DNA of 64,000 nucleotides. It comes from Ruegeria marina (lineage in GTDB: Bacteria > Pseudomonadota > Alphaproteobacteria > Rhodobacterales > Rhodobacteraceae). The position numbers and the translations under genes were made by a program. The notes beneath the pieces were generated by a model. The model saw only the letters and a program-made list of their open reading frames with translations. It was not told where the DNA came from and ran no database searches. Below are positions 19,076 to 28,395 of the stretch, piece by piece. Each line of letters opens with the position of its first letter. Position 1 is the stretch's first letter. Where the stretch lies: contig NZ_FMZV01000004.1 in the NCBI RefSeq assembly GCF_900101475.1, positions 282,450 through 346,449 on the forward strand, read 5' to 3'.

Positions 19076-22000
19076 TCAGATCTCCTCGACGTCCAGCACC
19101 CCGTCGAGCGACTTGATCGCGCCCTTGATCTGGGGGTTGAGGGGGAAATCCTGGCCCAGGTCCATCTCGACCTCGCCGGGCAGACCGGGGTCCATCAGGC
19201 AGAGCTGGATCGGGCCGCGGGCCGCGTTGCGGGCGGCATTGGCGGCTTCGGCCAGAATATGGGCGACGGTGGCCACGGCGCTGGCATCGTCCATGAAAAC
19301 CCGCAATCCGGTGGCACCGGCCTCGGCCACCACGGTATCGGCGGGACCGACCGAGCGGGCGAGCAGTTTGAGCTGATCGGCCTCCATCGTCGCCTCGGCG
19401 GTCAGCACCACATGGGCGCCGGTTTCGAGATAGTCGCGGCTTTTCTCCAGCACTTCGGAGAAGAGCGTGACCTCGAACGCGCCGGTGGGGTCGGACATCT
19501 GGGCAAAGGCAAAGCGGTTGCCGCGGGCGGATTTGCGTTCCTGCCGCCCGGCGACGACGCCCGCCATCTTGGCCAGCACCGGGCCGGAACGGGCCTGTTC
19601 GGTGACCTCGTCCAGCGTCAGCACGCCCCGGCGCTTGAGCGCGGGCATGTAATCGTCGAGCGGATGGCCCGAGAGGTAGAAGCCGATGGCCTTGAATTCC
19701 TCGGACAGGCGTTCGGCGGGCATCCAGTCGGGCACGGCGGCGAGACGCGGTTCAGGCAGGTCGTCGCCCGCCTCGCCAAACAGCGAGACCTGGTTCGACG
19801 CCTTCTGGTCGTGGATGGCAGCGGAATAGGCGCTGAGCGCCTCGATGCTCTCGAACACCCGGCGGCGGTTGGGGTCGAGCTGGTCGAAGGCCCCGGCGCG
19901 GGCGAGCATTTCCAAGGGCCGCTTGCCGACTTTCTTCAGATCGACCCGGCGGGCCACGTCGAAAAGGTTGACGAAGGGTTTCTGTCCCCTGCCCTCGACC
20001 ACCAGGCGCATCGCCTCGACGCCCACGTTCTTGAGCGCGCCGAGCGCATAGACAAGCTCTCCGTTCACCACGTCGAAGGTCGCCTGCGAGCGGTTCACGC
20101 AGGGCGGCACGTAAGGCAGGCCCAGCCCCTTGCGGACCTCCTCGAAATAGACCGCCAGCTTGTCGGTGAGGTGGATGTCGCAGTTCATGACGCCCGCCAT
20201 GAACTCGACCGGGTGGTTGGCCTTGAGCCAGGCGGTCTGGTAGCTGACCACCGCATAGGCGGCGGCGTGCGATTTGTTGAAGCCGTAGTTGGCGAATTTT
20301 TCGAGCAGGTCAAAGACCTCGCCCGCCTTTTCCTTGGTCACGCCGTTGGCTGTGGCCCCTTCGATGAACTTGGGGCGTTCCTTGGCCATTTCCTCGGCGA
20401 TCTTCTTGCCCATGGCGCGGCGAAGCAGGTCGGCGCCGCCAAGGCTGTACCCCGCCATCACCTGGGCGATCTGCATCACCTGTTCCTGGTAGACGATGAT
20501 GCCTTGCGTTTCCTCGAGGATGAAGTCGATCGAGGGGTGGATCGAGGCGATCTCGCGCACCCCGTTCTTGACCTCGCAATAGACCGGGATGTTTTCCATC
20601 GGCCCCGGGCGGTAGAGCGCCACGAGGGCGACGATATCCTCGATACAGGTGGGTTTCATGCGCTTGAGCGCATCCATCATGCCCGAACTTTCCACCTGGA
20701 ACACGGCGACGGTCTTGGCAGCGGAATAAAGCTTGTAGGTGGCCTCGTCCTCCAGCGGAATGGCGTTGATCTGGTTTTCGGCCCCCTCGGCGGGCTCGTA
20801 GAGCTGGCGGCCGTCGGCGGCCACATGCAGCGGGCGGCCCGACTTGAAGATCAGGTCCATCGCGTTCTGGATCACGGTCAGGGTTTTCAGGCCGAGAAAG
20901 TCGAACTTCACCAGCCCCGCCTGTTCCACCCATTTCATGTTGAACTGGGTGGCGGGCATGTCCGAGCGCGGATCCTGGTAGAGCGGCACCAGCGCGTCCA
21001 GCGGCCGGTCGCCGATCACCACGCCGGCGGCGTGGGTCGAGGCGTTCCTGAGCAGCCCCTCGACCTGCTGGCCATAGGTCAGCAGGCGGTCGACCACCTC
21101 TTCCTCGCGGGCGGCATCGCGCAGGCGCGGCTCGTCGGCCAGCGCCTTTTCGATGCTGACGGGTTTCACCCCCTCGACCGGGATCATCTTGCTGAGGCGA
21201 TCGACCTGGCCATAGGGCATCTGCAGGACCCGGCCGATATCGCGCACCGCAGCCTTGGACAGAAGCGCACCGAAGGTGATGATCTGTCCCACCCTGTCGC
21301 GGCCGTATTTCTCCTGCACGTAGCGGATCACCTCTTCGCGCCGGTCCATGCAGAAGTCGATGTCGAAGTCGGGCATCGAGACCCGTTCGGGGTTGAGAAA
21401 CCGTTCGAAAAGCAACGAATAACGCAGCGGGTCAAGGTCGGTGATGGTCAGCGCATAGGCCACCAGAGACCCCGCGCCCGAGCCCCGCCCCGGCCCCACA
21501 GGTATGTCATGATCCTTGGCCCATTTGATGAAGTCGGCCACGATCAGGAAGTAGCCGGGAAAGCCCATGCCCTCGATGATGTCGAGCTCGAAATCGAGCC
21601 GCTTCTGATACTCCTCGACGCTGACCGCGTGCGGGATCACCGCAAGACGGGCCTGCAAGCCCGCGTTGGCCTGGCGGCGCAGTTCCTGCACCTCGTCATC
21701 GGCGAATTTCGGCAGGATCGGCGCGCGCTTGTAGGCCATGAAGGCGCAGCGGCGGGCGATCTCGACAGTGTTCTCGATCGCCTCGGGCAGGTCGGCGAAC
21801 AGCGTCGCCATCTCTTGCGGCGATTTCAGGTAATGCTGGGCGGTCAGGCGGCGGCGGCCTTGCTGCTGATCGACATAGGCGCCCTCGGCGATGCAGATCA
21901 GCGCGTCATGCGCCTCGTACATGTCGGCGGTGGGGAAATAGACATCGTTGGTGGCCACCAGCGGCAGGCCCTTGGCATAGGCCATCTCGACATGGCCGCG

Positions 22001-22576
22001 TTCGGTGAGCCGCTCGGCCTCGGGCGCGCCGCCCTCGCCCGGGTGGCGTTGCAGCTCGATATAGAGCCGGTCGGGGAACATGCCTGCCAGTTTGTCCACC
22101 AGCGCCTCGGCCGCCGGGCGCTGGCCCTGCTGCAACAGCCGCCCCACCGGCCCGTCCGGCCCGCCGCTGAGACAGATGAGCCCCTCGGAATGGGTGGCAA
22201 GCTCGTCCAGTGTGACCTGCGGCAACTGCCCGCCTTTATCCACATAAAGGCAGCTGTTGAGCTTCATCAGGTTCTCGTACCCCGCCTCGGACTGCGCGAG
22301 GAGCACGACCCCTGCGGGCGGTTTCGACTTTTCCCCCGGCATGGGTGTGACATAGGCCAGCGAAACCTGGCAGCCGATGATCGGCTGGATGCCCGCGCCG
22401 CTGGCCGCAACCGAGAATTCCAGCGCCGCAAACAGGTTGTTGGTGTCGGTCACCGCCACCGCCGGCATGCCCATCTTTTCACAAAGCGCGGGCAGTTTCT
22501 TGAGCCGGATCGCGCCTTCGAGAAGCGAGTATTCGGTATGCAGGCGGAGGTGGATGAATCGGGGCGTGCTGCTCAT
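19076..22576 (-). CDS. dnaE: DNA polymerase III subunit alpha
   Basis: A 1,166-residue replicative polymerase of the DnaE1 type. Order: N-terminal PHP domain (Leu-His-Thr-Glu-Tyr-Ser-Leu-Leu-Glu-Gly), palm/fingers with Pro-Asp-Phe-Asp-Ile-Asp-Phe-Cys (two catalytic aspartates), the tandem helix-hairpin-helix region and a C-terminal OB fold. Length and motifs are complete. It is not adjacent to imuA/imuB, which supports the essential copy rather than DnaE2. Confidence 0.97.
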   Translation of the reverse strand: MSSTPRFIHLRLHTEYSLLEGAIRLKKLPALCEKMGMPAVAVTDTNNLFAALEFSVAASGAGIQPIIGCQVSLAYVTPMPGEKSKPPAGVVLLAQSEAGYENLMKLNSCLYVDKGGQLPQVTLDELATHSEGLICLSGGPDGPVGRLLQQGQRPAAEALVDKLAGMFPDRLYIELQRHPGEGGAPEAERLTERGHVEMAYAKGLPLVATNDVYFPTADMYEAHDALICIAEGAYVDQQQGRRRLTAQHYLKSPQEMATLFADLPEAIENTVEIARRCAFMAYKRAPILPKFADDEVQELRRQANAGLQARLAVIPHAVSVEEYQKRLDFELDIIEGMGFPGYFLIVADFIKWAKDHDIPVGPGRGSGAGSLVAYALTITDLDPLRYSLLFERFLNPERVSMPDFDIDFCMDRREEVIRYVQEKYGRDRVGQIITFGALLSKAAVRDIGRVLQMPYGQVDRLSKMIPVEGVKPVSIEKALADEPRLRDAAREEEVVDRLLTYGQQVEGLLRNASTHAAGVVIGDRPLDALVPLYQDPRSDMPATQFNMKWVEQAGLVKFDFLGLKTLTVIQNAMDLIFKSGRPLHVAADGRQLYEPAEGAENQINAIPLEDEATYKLYSAAKTVAVFQVESSGMMDALKRMKPTCIEDIVALVALYRPGPMENIPVYCEVKNGVREIASIHPSIDFILEETQGIIVYQEQVMQIAQVMAGYSLGGADLLRRAMGKKIAEEMAKERPKFIEGATANGVTKEKAGEVFDLLEKFANYGFNKSHAAAYAVVSYQTAWLKANHPVEFMAGVMNCDIHLTDKLAVYFEEVRKGLGLPYVPPCVNRSQATFDVVNGELVYALGALKNVGVEAMRLVVEGRGQKPFVNLFDVARRVDLKKVGKRPLEMLARAGAFDQLDPNRRRVFESIEALSAYSAAIHDQKASNQVSLFGEAGDDLPEPRLAAVPDWMPAERLSEEFKAIGFYLSGHPLDDYMPALKRRGVLTLDEVTEQARSGPVLAKMAGVVAGRQERKSARGNRFAFAQMSDPTGAFEVTLFSEVLEKSRDYLETGAHVVLTAEATMEADQLKLLARSVGPADTVVAEAGATGLRVFMDDASAVATVAHILAEAANAARNAARGPIQLCLMDPGLPGEVEMDLGQDFPLNPQIKGAIKSLDGVLDVEEI

Positions 22577-22707
22577 GCCCGGGACGATAGGCGATCCGGA
22601 TCAGGGGCGCCACGGGGGATGTAACAACCCTGGCGAAAACCCCGATTGCGGGACGCCCGGGAATGGCTTAGCGAGGTGGCAAATAGGCTCTTTTCCCCCG
22701 AGTCGCC

Positions 22708-23472
22708 GTGGACCTGTTCCTGACCTTCGCCCTTGTGGGCTTTTTCGCGCAACTTGCAGACAGCGCCCTGGGCATGGGGTTCGGGGTCATCTCGGCCTCG
22801 GTCCTGCTGGCACAGGGGGTGCCGCCGCCGCTGGTCTCCGCCAGTGTCAACGCGGCCAAGGTGCCGACCGGCATCGTGGCGGGGATTTCCCATGCGCTCA
22901 ACGGCAATATCGACAAGGCGCTGTTTCTGCGGCTGGCGCTGGCCGGGGCCGCGGGCGGTATCGTCGGCGCGCTGATCCTGGGCGAGTTGAAACGGCCGGT
23001 TCTGACGGTGATCATCGGCAGCTATCTGCTGCTGATCGGCGGGCTGATCCTGTGGCGCGGGCTGTCGGGGCGGGCGCCGCGCCTGTTGGCGACCGGGCGG
23101 GTCTCGGCGCTGGGGGCCACCGGCGGGCTGATCGAGGGGATCGGCGGCAGCTGGGGGCCGGTGGTGACCAGCGGGCTGATCGGCGCGGGCCACGAACCGC
23201 GCCGCGCCATCGGCTCCTCGGCGCTGGCCGAGCTGGTCGTGAGCCTGACGGTGTTCCTGGTGCTGATGGCCGGGTATCATCTGGGCCGGTGGGGCACCGG
23301 GCGCGACCTGCACGAGGTTCTGCTGCCGGTGGCGGGGCTGGTGGCCGGCGGCGTGCCTGCGGCGCTGGTGGGCGGCCGGCTGGCGGCCATCGCGCCCCGG
23401 CGCCCCCTGACGGTGGCGGTGGGATTGCTGGCGATCGGGATCGGCCTGCAACGTCTGGCCTCGCTGCTCTGA
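22708..23472 (+). CDS. TauE/SafE (DUF81) family sulfite/anion exporter
   Basis: A 254-residue membrane protein with about eight hydrophobic segments and two repeated halves, each with a Gly-rich loop (Gly-Met-Gly-Phe-Gly-Val; Ile-Glu-Gly-Ile-Gly-Gly-Ser). The family exports sulfite, sulfoacetate or related anions across the inner membrane. Starts with GTG. It is divergent from dnaE, and the substrate cannot be inferred from its neighbours. Confidence 0.88.
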   Translation: MDLFLTFALVGFFAQLADSALGMGFGVISASVLLAQGVPPPLVSASVNAAKVPTGIVAGISHALNGNIDKALFLRLALAGAAGGIVGALILGELKRPVLTVIIGSYLLLIGGLILWRGLSGRAPRLLATGRVSALGATGGLIEGIGGSWGPVVTSGLIGAGHEPRRAIGSSALAELVVSLTVFLVLMAGYHLGRWGTGRDLHEVLLPVAGLVAGGVPAALVGGRLAAIAPRRPLTVAVGLLAIGIGLQRLASLL

Positions 23473-23752
23473 GGCGGCAAGACGGGCCACAGACTACCGC
23501 CCATTCGCCAAAAGGCCGGTTGCGATTATTCGTTAAAATCTGAAGGTCTTTCAAACCTGCGTCCGGGCCGCAAGGGCAGACCGTTGAATCAGTTGGAGTA
23601 TTTTTCAGGCATGTTTTGAAATCCGCCACAGGCGTCGCAAAAATGTTGCAGCGCAGAATGAGTTTTCCTTGCCAGAAGGCCGCTCGCGTTTCTAACCTTT
23701 TCCCAGAACACAGCCCGCCTCTTCTTCTACGTCGCATCGAAGGAGGGCACCG
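23473..23752. other. Intergenic leader region upstream of the xdh operon
   Basis: No protein gene is evident here. The AT-richer part (about 23,520-23,660) contains GGAGTATTTTTC, also seen in the repeat at 9,203, and is the likely promoter area for the xdh operon. The segment ends in a strong ribosome site belonging to a short leader frame rather than to xdhA. Confidence 0.45.
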
Positions 23753-23791
23753 ATGGGCCAACAGAGTAAGGCGACGGGTTTCACAGTATGA
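23753..23791 (+). CDS. 12-codon leader peptide coupled to xdhA
   Basis: ATG at 23753 follows AAGGAGGG (23,740-23,747) with a 5-base spacer, the strongest ribosome site in the area. The frame encodes [12 protein letters not shown] and stops with a TGA at 23789-23791 that overlaps the xdhA ATG (23788) as ATGA. xdhA itself has no Shine-Dalgarno match, so ribosomes probably reach it by termination-reinitiation on this leader. Whether the peptide itself matters is unknown. Confidence 0.55.
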   Translation: MGQQSKATGFTV

Positions 23792-25173
23792 AGATCACGT
23801 TTCTTCTGAACGGAGAGACAGTGGAGCTGGCGGAGGCCGACCCCACCGCGACGCTGCTCGACTGGCTGCGCGAGGATCGCGGCCTGACCGGCACCAAGGA
23901 AGGCTGCAACGAGGGCGATTGCGGCGCCTGCACGGTCTCGGTGAGCGACGGCGACGGCACCCGCGCGATGAATGCCTGCATCCTGTTCCTGCCGCAGCTG
24001 CACGGCAAGGCGGTGCGCACGGTCGAGGGACTCGGCGGCACCCACCCGGCGCAGCAGGCCATGGTCGACCACCACGGCAGCCAGTGCGGCTTCTGCACCC
24101 CGGGTTTCGTGATGTCGATGGTGGCTGCCCATGCCGAGGGCGCCACCGACCATGACACGCAACTGGCGGGCAATCTCTGCCGCTGCACCGGCTACGCCCC
24201 GATCATCCGCGCCGCCCGCGCGGTCGAGGACGCGCCGAAACCCGACTGGCTTGCAACCGATCGTGCCTTCATTTCGCCGGAAATACTCCGGGGGGAGGCC
24301 GCAGGCCGGGGGGCAGAGCCCCCCTCTGCCCCCACCTCAAGCAATGAACTCGCGGCCCTTTACGAAGCCCATCCCGACGCCACGCTGGTCGCCGGGGCGA
24401 CCGATGTAGGCCTCTGGGTAACCAAGCAATTGCGCGACCTGCCCAAGGTGATCTTTCTTTCCGGCTGCGCCGATCTCAATCGGATCGAGATTACCGACAG
24501 CCATGTGCGCCTTGGCGCCATGGTTGACATGAACCGCATGCGCGACACCGTCGCGCCGCTGCACCCCTCTTATGGCGAGATGATCCGCCGCTATGCCAGC
24601 GTGCAGGTGCGCAATGCTGCCACCGTCGGCGGCAATATCGCCAATGGCTCGCCCATTGGCGACAACCCGCCCGCGCTGATCGCGCTGGGAGCAACCCTGC
24701 ACCTGCGCAAGGGCGACGCGCGCCGCGACCTGCCGCTCGAGGAGTTCTTCCTCGATTACGGCAAGCAGGACCGCGCGCCGGGCGAGTTTGTCGAGGCGGT
24801 GAGTTTCCCGCGCCAGCCCGACCGGCTGAAATGCTACAAGCTGTCGAAGCGCTTCGATCAGGACATCTCCGCCGTCCTCGGCTGTTTCAACATCACGGTC
24901 GAAGGCGGCACCGTTACTGCTGCCCGGATCGCCTTTGGCGGCATGGCGGGCATCCCCAAACGCGCCCGCGCGGTCGAGGCCGCGCTCATCGGCCAGCCCT
25001 GGACGCAGGAGACCGTCACCGCCGCCCTGCCCGCCTTCGAGGCCGATTTCACCCCGATGTCGGACATGCGCGCCTCGGCCCTCTACCGGATGGAGACCGC
25101 CAAGGCGTTGCTGAGCCGCTATTTCGCAGAGGATCAGGGCCACATGGCCAATGTGCTGGAGGTACGGGCATGA
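23788..25173 (+). CDS. xdhA: Xanthine dehydrogenase small subunit (2Fe-2S and FAD)
   Basis: A 461-residue subunit. It has an N-terminal plant-type [2Fe-2S] cluster ([10 protein letters not shown]), a second cluster (Cys-Gly-Phe-Cys and Cys-Arg-Cys-Thr-Gly-Tyr), and a CO-dehydrogenase-type FAD domain starting near residue 185 (Val-Ala-Gly-Ala-Thr-Asp-Val-Gly-Leu). It passes electrons from the Mo site in XdhB to NAD. About 19 residues of the interdomain linker (165-183) are encoded by a palindromic repeat also found between genes. Translation is probably coupled to a 12-codon leader upstream. Its stop overlaps the xdhB start. Confidence 0.95.
   Translation: MKITFLLNGETVELAEADPTATLLDWLREDRGLTGTKEGCNEGDCGACTVSVSDGDGTRAMNACILFLPQLHGKAVRTVEGLGGTHPAQQAMVDHHGSQCGFCTPGFVMSMVAAHAEGATDHDTQLAGNLCRCTGYAPIIRAARAVEDAPKPDWLATDRAFISPEILRGEAAGRGAEPPSAPTSSNELAALYEAHPDATLVAGATDVGLWVTKQLRDLPKVIFLSGCADLNRIEITDSHVRLGAMVDMNRMRDTVAPLHPSYGEMIRRYASVQVRNAATVGGNIANGSPIGDNPPALIALGATLHLRKGDARRDLPLEEFFLDYGKQDRAPGEFVEAVSFPRQPDRLKCYKLSKRFDQDISAVLGCFNITVEGGTVTAARIAFGGMAGIPKRARAVEAALIGQPWTQETVTAALPAFEADFTPMSDMRASALYRMETAKALLSRYFAEDQGHMANVLEVRA
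24278..24333. repeat. Palindromic repeat inside the xdhA coding region
   Basis: GAAATACTCCGGGGGGAG, a GGCC/GGCC-type hairpin (GGCCGCAGGCC) and GGGGGGCAGAGCCCCCC follow one another. The same modular order is found in the intergenic repeat at 9,258-9,300. Here it is read in frame as part of the linker between the iron-sulfur and FAD domains of xdhA. Confidence 0.7.
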
Positions 25174-27473
25174 GCGTCACCAGACCCCTCCCCCATGACG
25201 CGGCGCCGCTGCATGTGGCCGGCAGCGCCCGGTATGTCGACGATATCCCCACCCCGCGCGACACGCTGCACCTGGCCTTTGGCCTGAGTTCCATCGCCAA
25301 GGGGCGGATCACCGCGATGGATCTGGATGCGGTGCGCAAGGCACCGGGCGTGGTGCTGGTGATGACGGCCGATGACCTGCCTTTTGCCAATGACGTCTCG
25401 CCCTCGGTCCATGACGAACCGTTCCTGTCGGACGGCAGCGTCAACTATGTGGGCCAGCCGGTGTTCCTGGTGGTGGCAACCAGCCACCTGGCCGCGCGCA
25501 AGGCGGCGCGGCTGGGCCGCATCGACTATGCCGAGGAAGAGGCGATCCTGACCATTGAACAGGCGCTGGCGGCGGACAGCCGGTTCGAGGAAGGCCCGCG
25601 CATCTATGAAAAGGGCGATGCCGAGGCGGCCATCGCAGCGGCCGCCCATGTGATCGAGGGCAGCTTCGAACTGGGCGGGCAGGAGCATTTCTATCTCGAG
25701 GGCCAGGCGGCGCTGGCGCTGCCCGGCGAGGGCGGCGACATGCTGGTGCACAGTTCCACCCAGCACCCGACCGAGATCCAGCACAAGGTGGCCGAGGCGC
25801 TGGGCGTGCCGATGCACGCCGTCCGTGTCGAGACCCGCCGCATGGGTGGCGGATTTGGCGGCAAGGAGAGCCAGGGCAACGCGCTGGCGGTGGCCTGCGC
25901 CCTGGCCGCCCGCGCCACCGGCCGGGCCTGCAAGATGCGCTATGACCGCGACGACGACATGGTGATCACCGGCAAGCGCCACGCCTTTCGCATCGCTTAT
26001 CGGGCCGGATTCAACGCCGATGGCCGCATTACCGGGGTGTCCTTTCTGCACCATGTCATCTGCGGCTGGGCGCAGGACCTGTCGCTGCCGGTCGCGGACC
26101 GGGCGATGCTGCATGCTGACAACGCCTATCGCCTGCTCAATGCCCGGATCGAGAGTCACCGGCTGAAGACCAACACGCAGTCCGCCACCGCCTATCGCGG
26201 GTTTGGCGGCCCTCAGGGCATGGTCGGCATCGAGCGGGTCATGGATCACATCGCGCATGAACTGGGGATGGACCCGGTCGAACTGCGCAAGCGCAACTAT
26301 TACACCTCGCGCGATGCTTTGCCCCGCCGCAAGACCGACAACACCACGCCCTACGGCCAGTTGGTCGAGGATTTCGAATTACACGAAATGACCGAAGCGC
26401 TGCTGGTCTCGTCCGACTATGCTGCGCGCAAGGCGGCGGTGGCAGCCTGGAACGCGGCCAATCCGATCGTCAAGCGGGGGATCGCGTTTTCTCCGGTGAA
26501 GTTCGGGATCTCGTTCACGCTGACCCATCTGAACCAGGCGGGCGCGCTGGTGCATGTCTACCAGGACGGGTCCGTGCACCTGAACCATGGCGGCACCGAG
26601 ATGGGACAGGGCCTGTTCCAGAAGGTGGCGCAGGTGGCGGCGAGCCGCTTCGGCATTCCGCTGGAAATGGTCAAGATCACCGCGACAGATACCGCCAAGG
26701 TGCCCAATACCTCGGCCACGGCGGCCTCGTCGGGGTCGGATCTGAACGGCATGGCGGTGAAGGCCGCCTGCGACACGATCCGCGACCGGATGGCGGCGTT
26801 TCTGGCCGAACGCCATCAGGCCGACGTGGCCTCGGTGCGGTTCGCGGACGGGATGGTGGAGGTGGGTGCGGCCCGCTACAGCTTTGCCGAGGCCGCCGCG
26901 CAGAGCTATCAGGGCCGTGTCAGCCTGTCAGCCACCGGATTCTACAAGACGCCCAAGATCGAGTGGGACCGCATCCAGGGGCGCGGGCGGCCGTTCTACT
27001 ATTTCGCCTATGGCGCGGCGGTGACCGAGGTCGCGGTGGATACGCTGACCGGCGAGAACCGCATCCTGCGCACCGATATCCTGCACGATGCCGGCGCTTC
27101 GCTGAACCCGGCGCTGGATATCGGCCAGGTCGAGGGCGGTTACGTGCAGGGCGCGGGCTGGCTGACCACCGAGGAACTGGTCTGGGACGAGCGCGGGCGG
27201 CTGAGGACGCATGCGCCCTCGACCTACAAGATCCCGGCCTGTTCGGACCGGCCCGAGGTGTTCAAAGTGACGCTCTGGGACGGGCAGAACCGCGAGGAGA
27301 CGATCTATCGCTCCAAGGCGGTGGGCGAACCTCCCTTCATGCTGGGGATTTCTGCCTGGCTGGCGCTGTCGGATGCGGTTGCGTCCTGCGGCAGCGCCTA
27401 TCCGGCGCTGAACGCACCGGCGACGGCGGAGGAGGTCTGGAAGGGCATCCGGAGGCTGCGCGATGGCATTTGA
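25170..27473 (+). CDS. xdhB: Xanthine dehydrogenase large subunit (molybdopterin)
   Basis: A 767-residue molybdenum-binding subunit that hydroxylates hypoxanthine and xanthine to urate. Visible features are Gly-Gly-Gln-Glu-His-Phe-Tyr-Leu-Glu (substrate channel), [17 protein letters not shown] (substrate Arg) and a late Val-Gly-Glu-Pro-Pro-Phe (active-site Glu). Overlaps xdhA (ATGA) and the start of xdhC. Confidence 0.96.
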   Translation: MSVTRPLPHDAAPLHVAGSARYVDDIPTPRDTLHLAFGLSSIAKGRITAMDLDAVRKAPGVVLVMTADDLPFANDVSPSVHDEPFLSDGSVNYVGQPVFLVVATSHLAARKAARLGRIDYAEEEAILTIEQALAADSRFEEGPRIYEKGDAEAAIAAAAHVIEGSFELGGQEHFYLEGQAALALPGEGGDMLVHSSTQHPTEIQHKVAEALGVPMHAVRVETRRMGGGFGGKESQGNALAVACALAARATGRACKMRYDRDDDMVITGKRHAFRIAYRAGFNADGRITGVSFLHHVICGWAQDLSLPVADRAMLHADNAYRLLNARIESHRLKTNTQSATAYRGFGGPQGMVGIERVMDHIAHELGMDPVELRKRNYYTSRDALPRRKTDNTTPYGQLVEDFELHEMTEALLVSSDYAARKAAVAAWNAANPIVKRGIAFSPVKFGISFTLTHLNQAGALVHVYQDGSVHLNHGGTEMGQGLFQKVAQVAASRFGIPLEMVKITATDTAKVPNTSATAASSGSDLNGMAVKAACDTIRDRMAAFLAERHQADVASVRFADGMVEVGAARYSFAEAAAQSYQGRVSLSATGFYKTPKIEWDRIQGRGRPFYYFAYGAAVTEVAVDTLTGENRILRTDILHDAGASLNPALDIGQVEGGYVQGAGWLTTEELVWDERGRLRTHAPSTYKIPACSDRPEVFKVTLWDGQNREETIYRSKAVGEPPFMLGISAWLALSDAVASCGSAYPALNAPATAEEVWKGIRRLRDGI

Positions 27474-28395
27474 CCTTGAGGAACTGCGGGCGGCGGTGGC
27501 CGCGCACGGGCCGGTGGCCCGGGTGGTGATCGCGGCGATCCGGGGATCTTCGCCGCGCGAGGTGGGCGCGGCGATGGTGGTCTGGGAGAACGGCCAGTCG
27601 GGCACCATCGGCGGCGGCGCCCTGGAGTTTCAGGCAGCCGAGGCCGCGCGGGCCGGGCGGCTGGGGCTGAGCCGCCATGCGCTGGGGCCGGAGCTGGGCC
27701 AGTGCTGCGGCGGGGCGGTGACGCTGTTGACCGAAGCCTGGGATGCGGCGCGGCTGGAGGCGATCGAAGGCGAGGTTGTAGCCCGGCCGGTGAGCGGCGC
27801 GGCACCTGCCCCGCTGGCGGTCAAGCGCCTGCTGGCGCGGGCGCGCGGACAGGGTGTGGCGCCCGAGCCGCAGCTGATCGAGGGCTGGATGGTGGAGCCG
27901 GTCCTGAAACCCGCGCGGCAGCTCTGGATCTGGGGCGCGGGCCATGTAGGCCGCGCGCTGGTGGAGGTGCTGTCGCCGCTGCCCGATATCGCCATCACCT
28001 GGGTCGATACAGGGGTGGAGCGGTTTCCCGAAACCATTCCCGCAGGGGTGACGCGTGTGCCGGCGGCACGGCCGGCGGATCTGGTACCCTATGCGCCGCG
28101 AGAGGCCGAGCATCTGATCCTGACCTATTCGCACGAACTGGACCTCGAACTGTGCAATCGCTTGCTAAGGCACGATTTTGCCTTTGCCGGGCTGATCGGC
28201 TCGGCTACCAAATGGGCGCGGTTCCGGTCGCGGCTGGCCGCGCTTGGTCATGGTTCGCAGCAGATCGCCCGCATCACCTGCCCGATCGGCGATCCCGCCC
28301 TGGGCAAGCATCCCGCCAGCATCGCCATCGGCGTTGCAGCCCGGCTCTTGAGTCCGGCGCATGGTGAAACGACAAGGAAGGAACTGCGCGCGTGA
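27463..28395 (+). CDS. xdhC: Xanthine dehydrogenase accessory protein XdhC
   Basis: A 310-residue XdhC/CoxI protein. The family protects sulfurated molybdenum cofactor and inserts it into xanthine dehydrogenase. An N-terminal XdhC domain with Gly-Ser-Ser-Pro-Arg-Glu and a Gly-Gln-Cys-Cys-Gly-Gly motif is followed by a Rossmann-like domain (Ile-Trp-Gly-Ala-Gly-His-Val-Gly). It overlaps the xdhB end by 11 bases, and its stop overlaps the GTG of the next ABC gene. Confidence 0.94.
   Translation: MAFDLEELRAAVAAHGPVARVVIAAIRGSSPREVGAAMVVWENGQSGTIGGGALEFQAAEAARAGRLGLSRHALGPELGQCCGGAVTLLTEAWDAARLEAIEGEVVARPVSGAAPAPLAVKRLLARARGQGVAPEPQLIEGWMVEPVLKPARQLWIWGAGHVGRALVEVLSPLPDIAITWVDTGVERFPETIPAGVTRVPAARPADLVPYAPREAEHLILTYSHELDLELCNRLLRHDFAFAGLIGSATKWARFRSRLAALGHGSQQIARITCPIGDPALGKHPASIAIGVAARLLSPAHGETTRKELRA

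Noticed and set aside
19259..22624. 1,121-codon open frame opposite dnaE
   Set aside because: It mirrors the dnaE reading frame and its product has the typical composition of an antisense shadow (His/Arg/Gly/Asp-rich).
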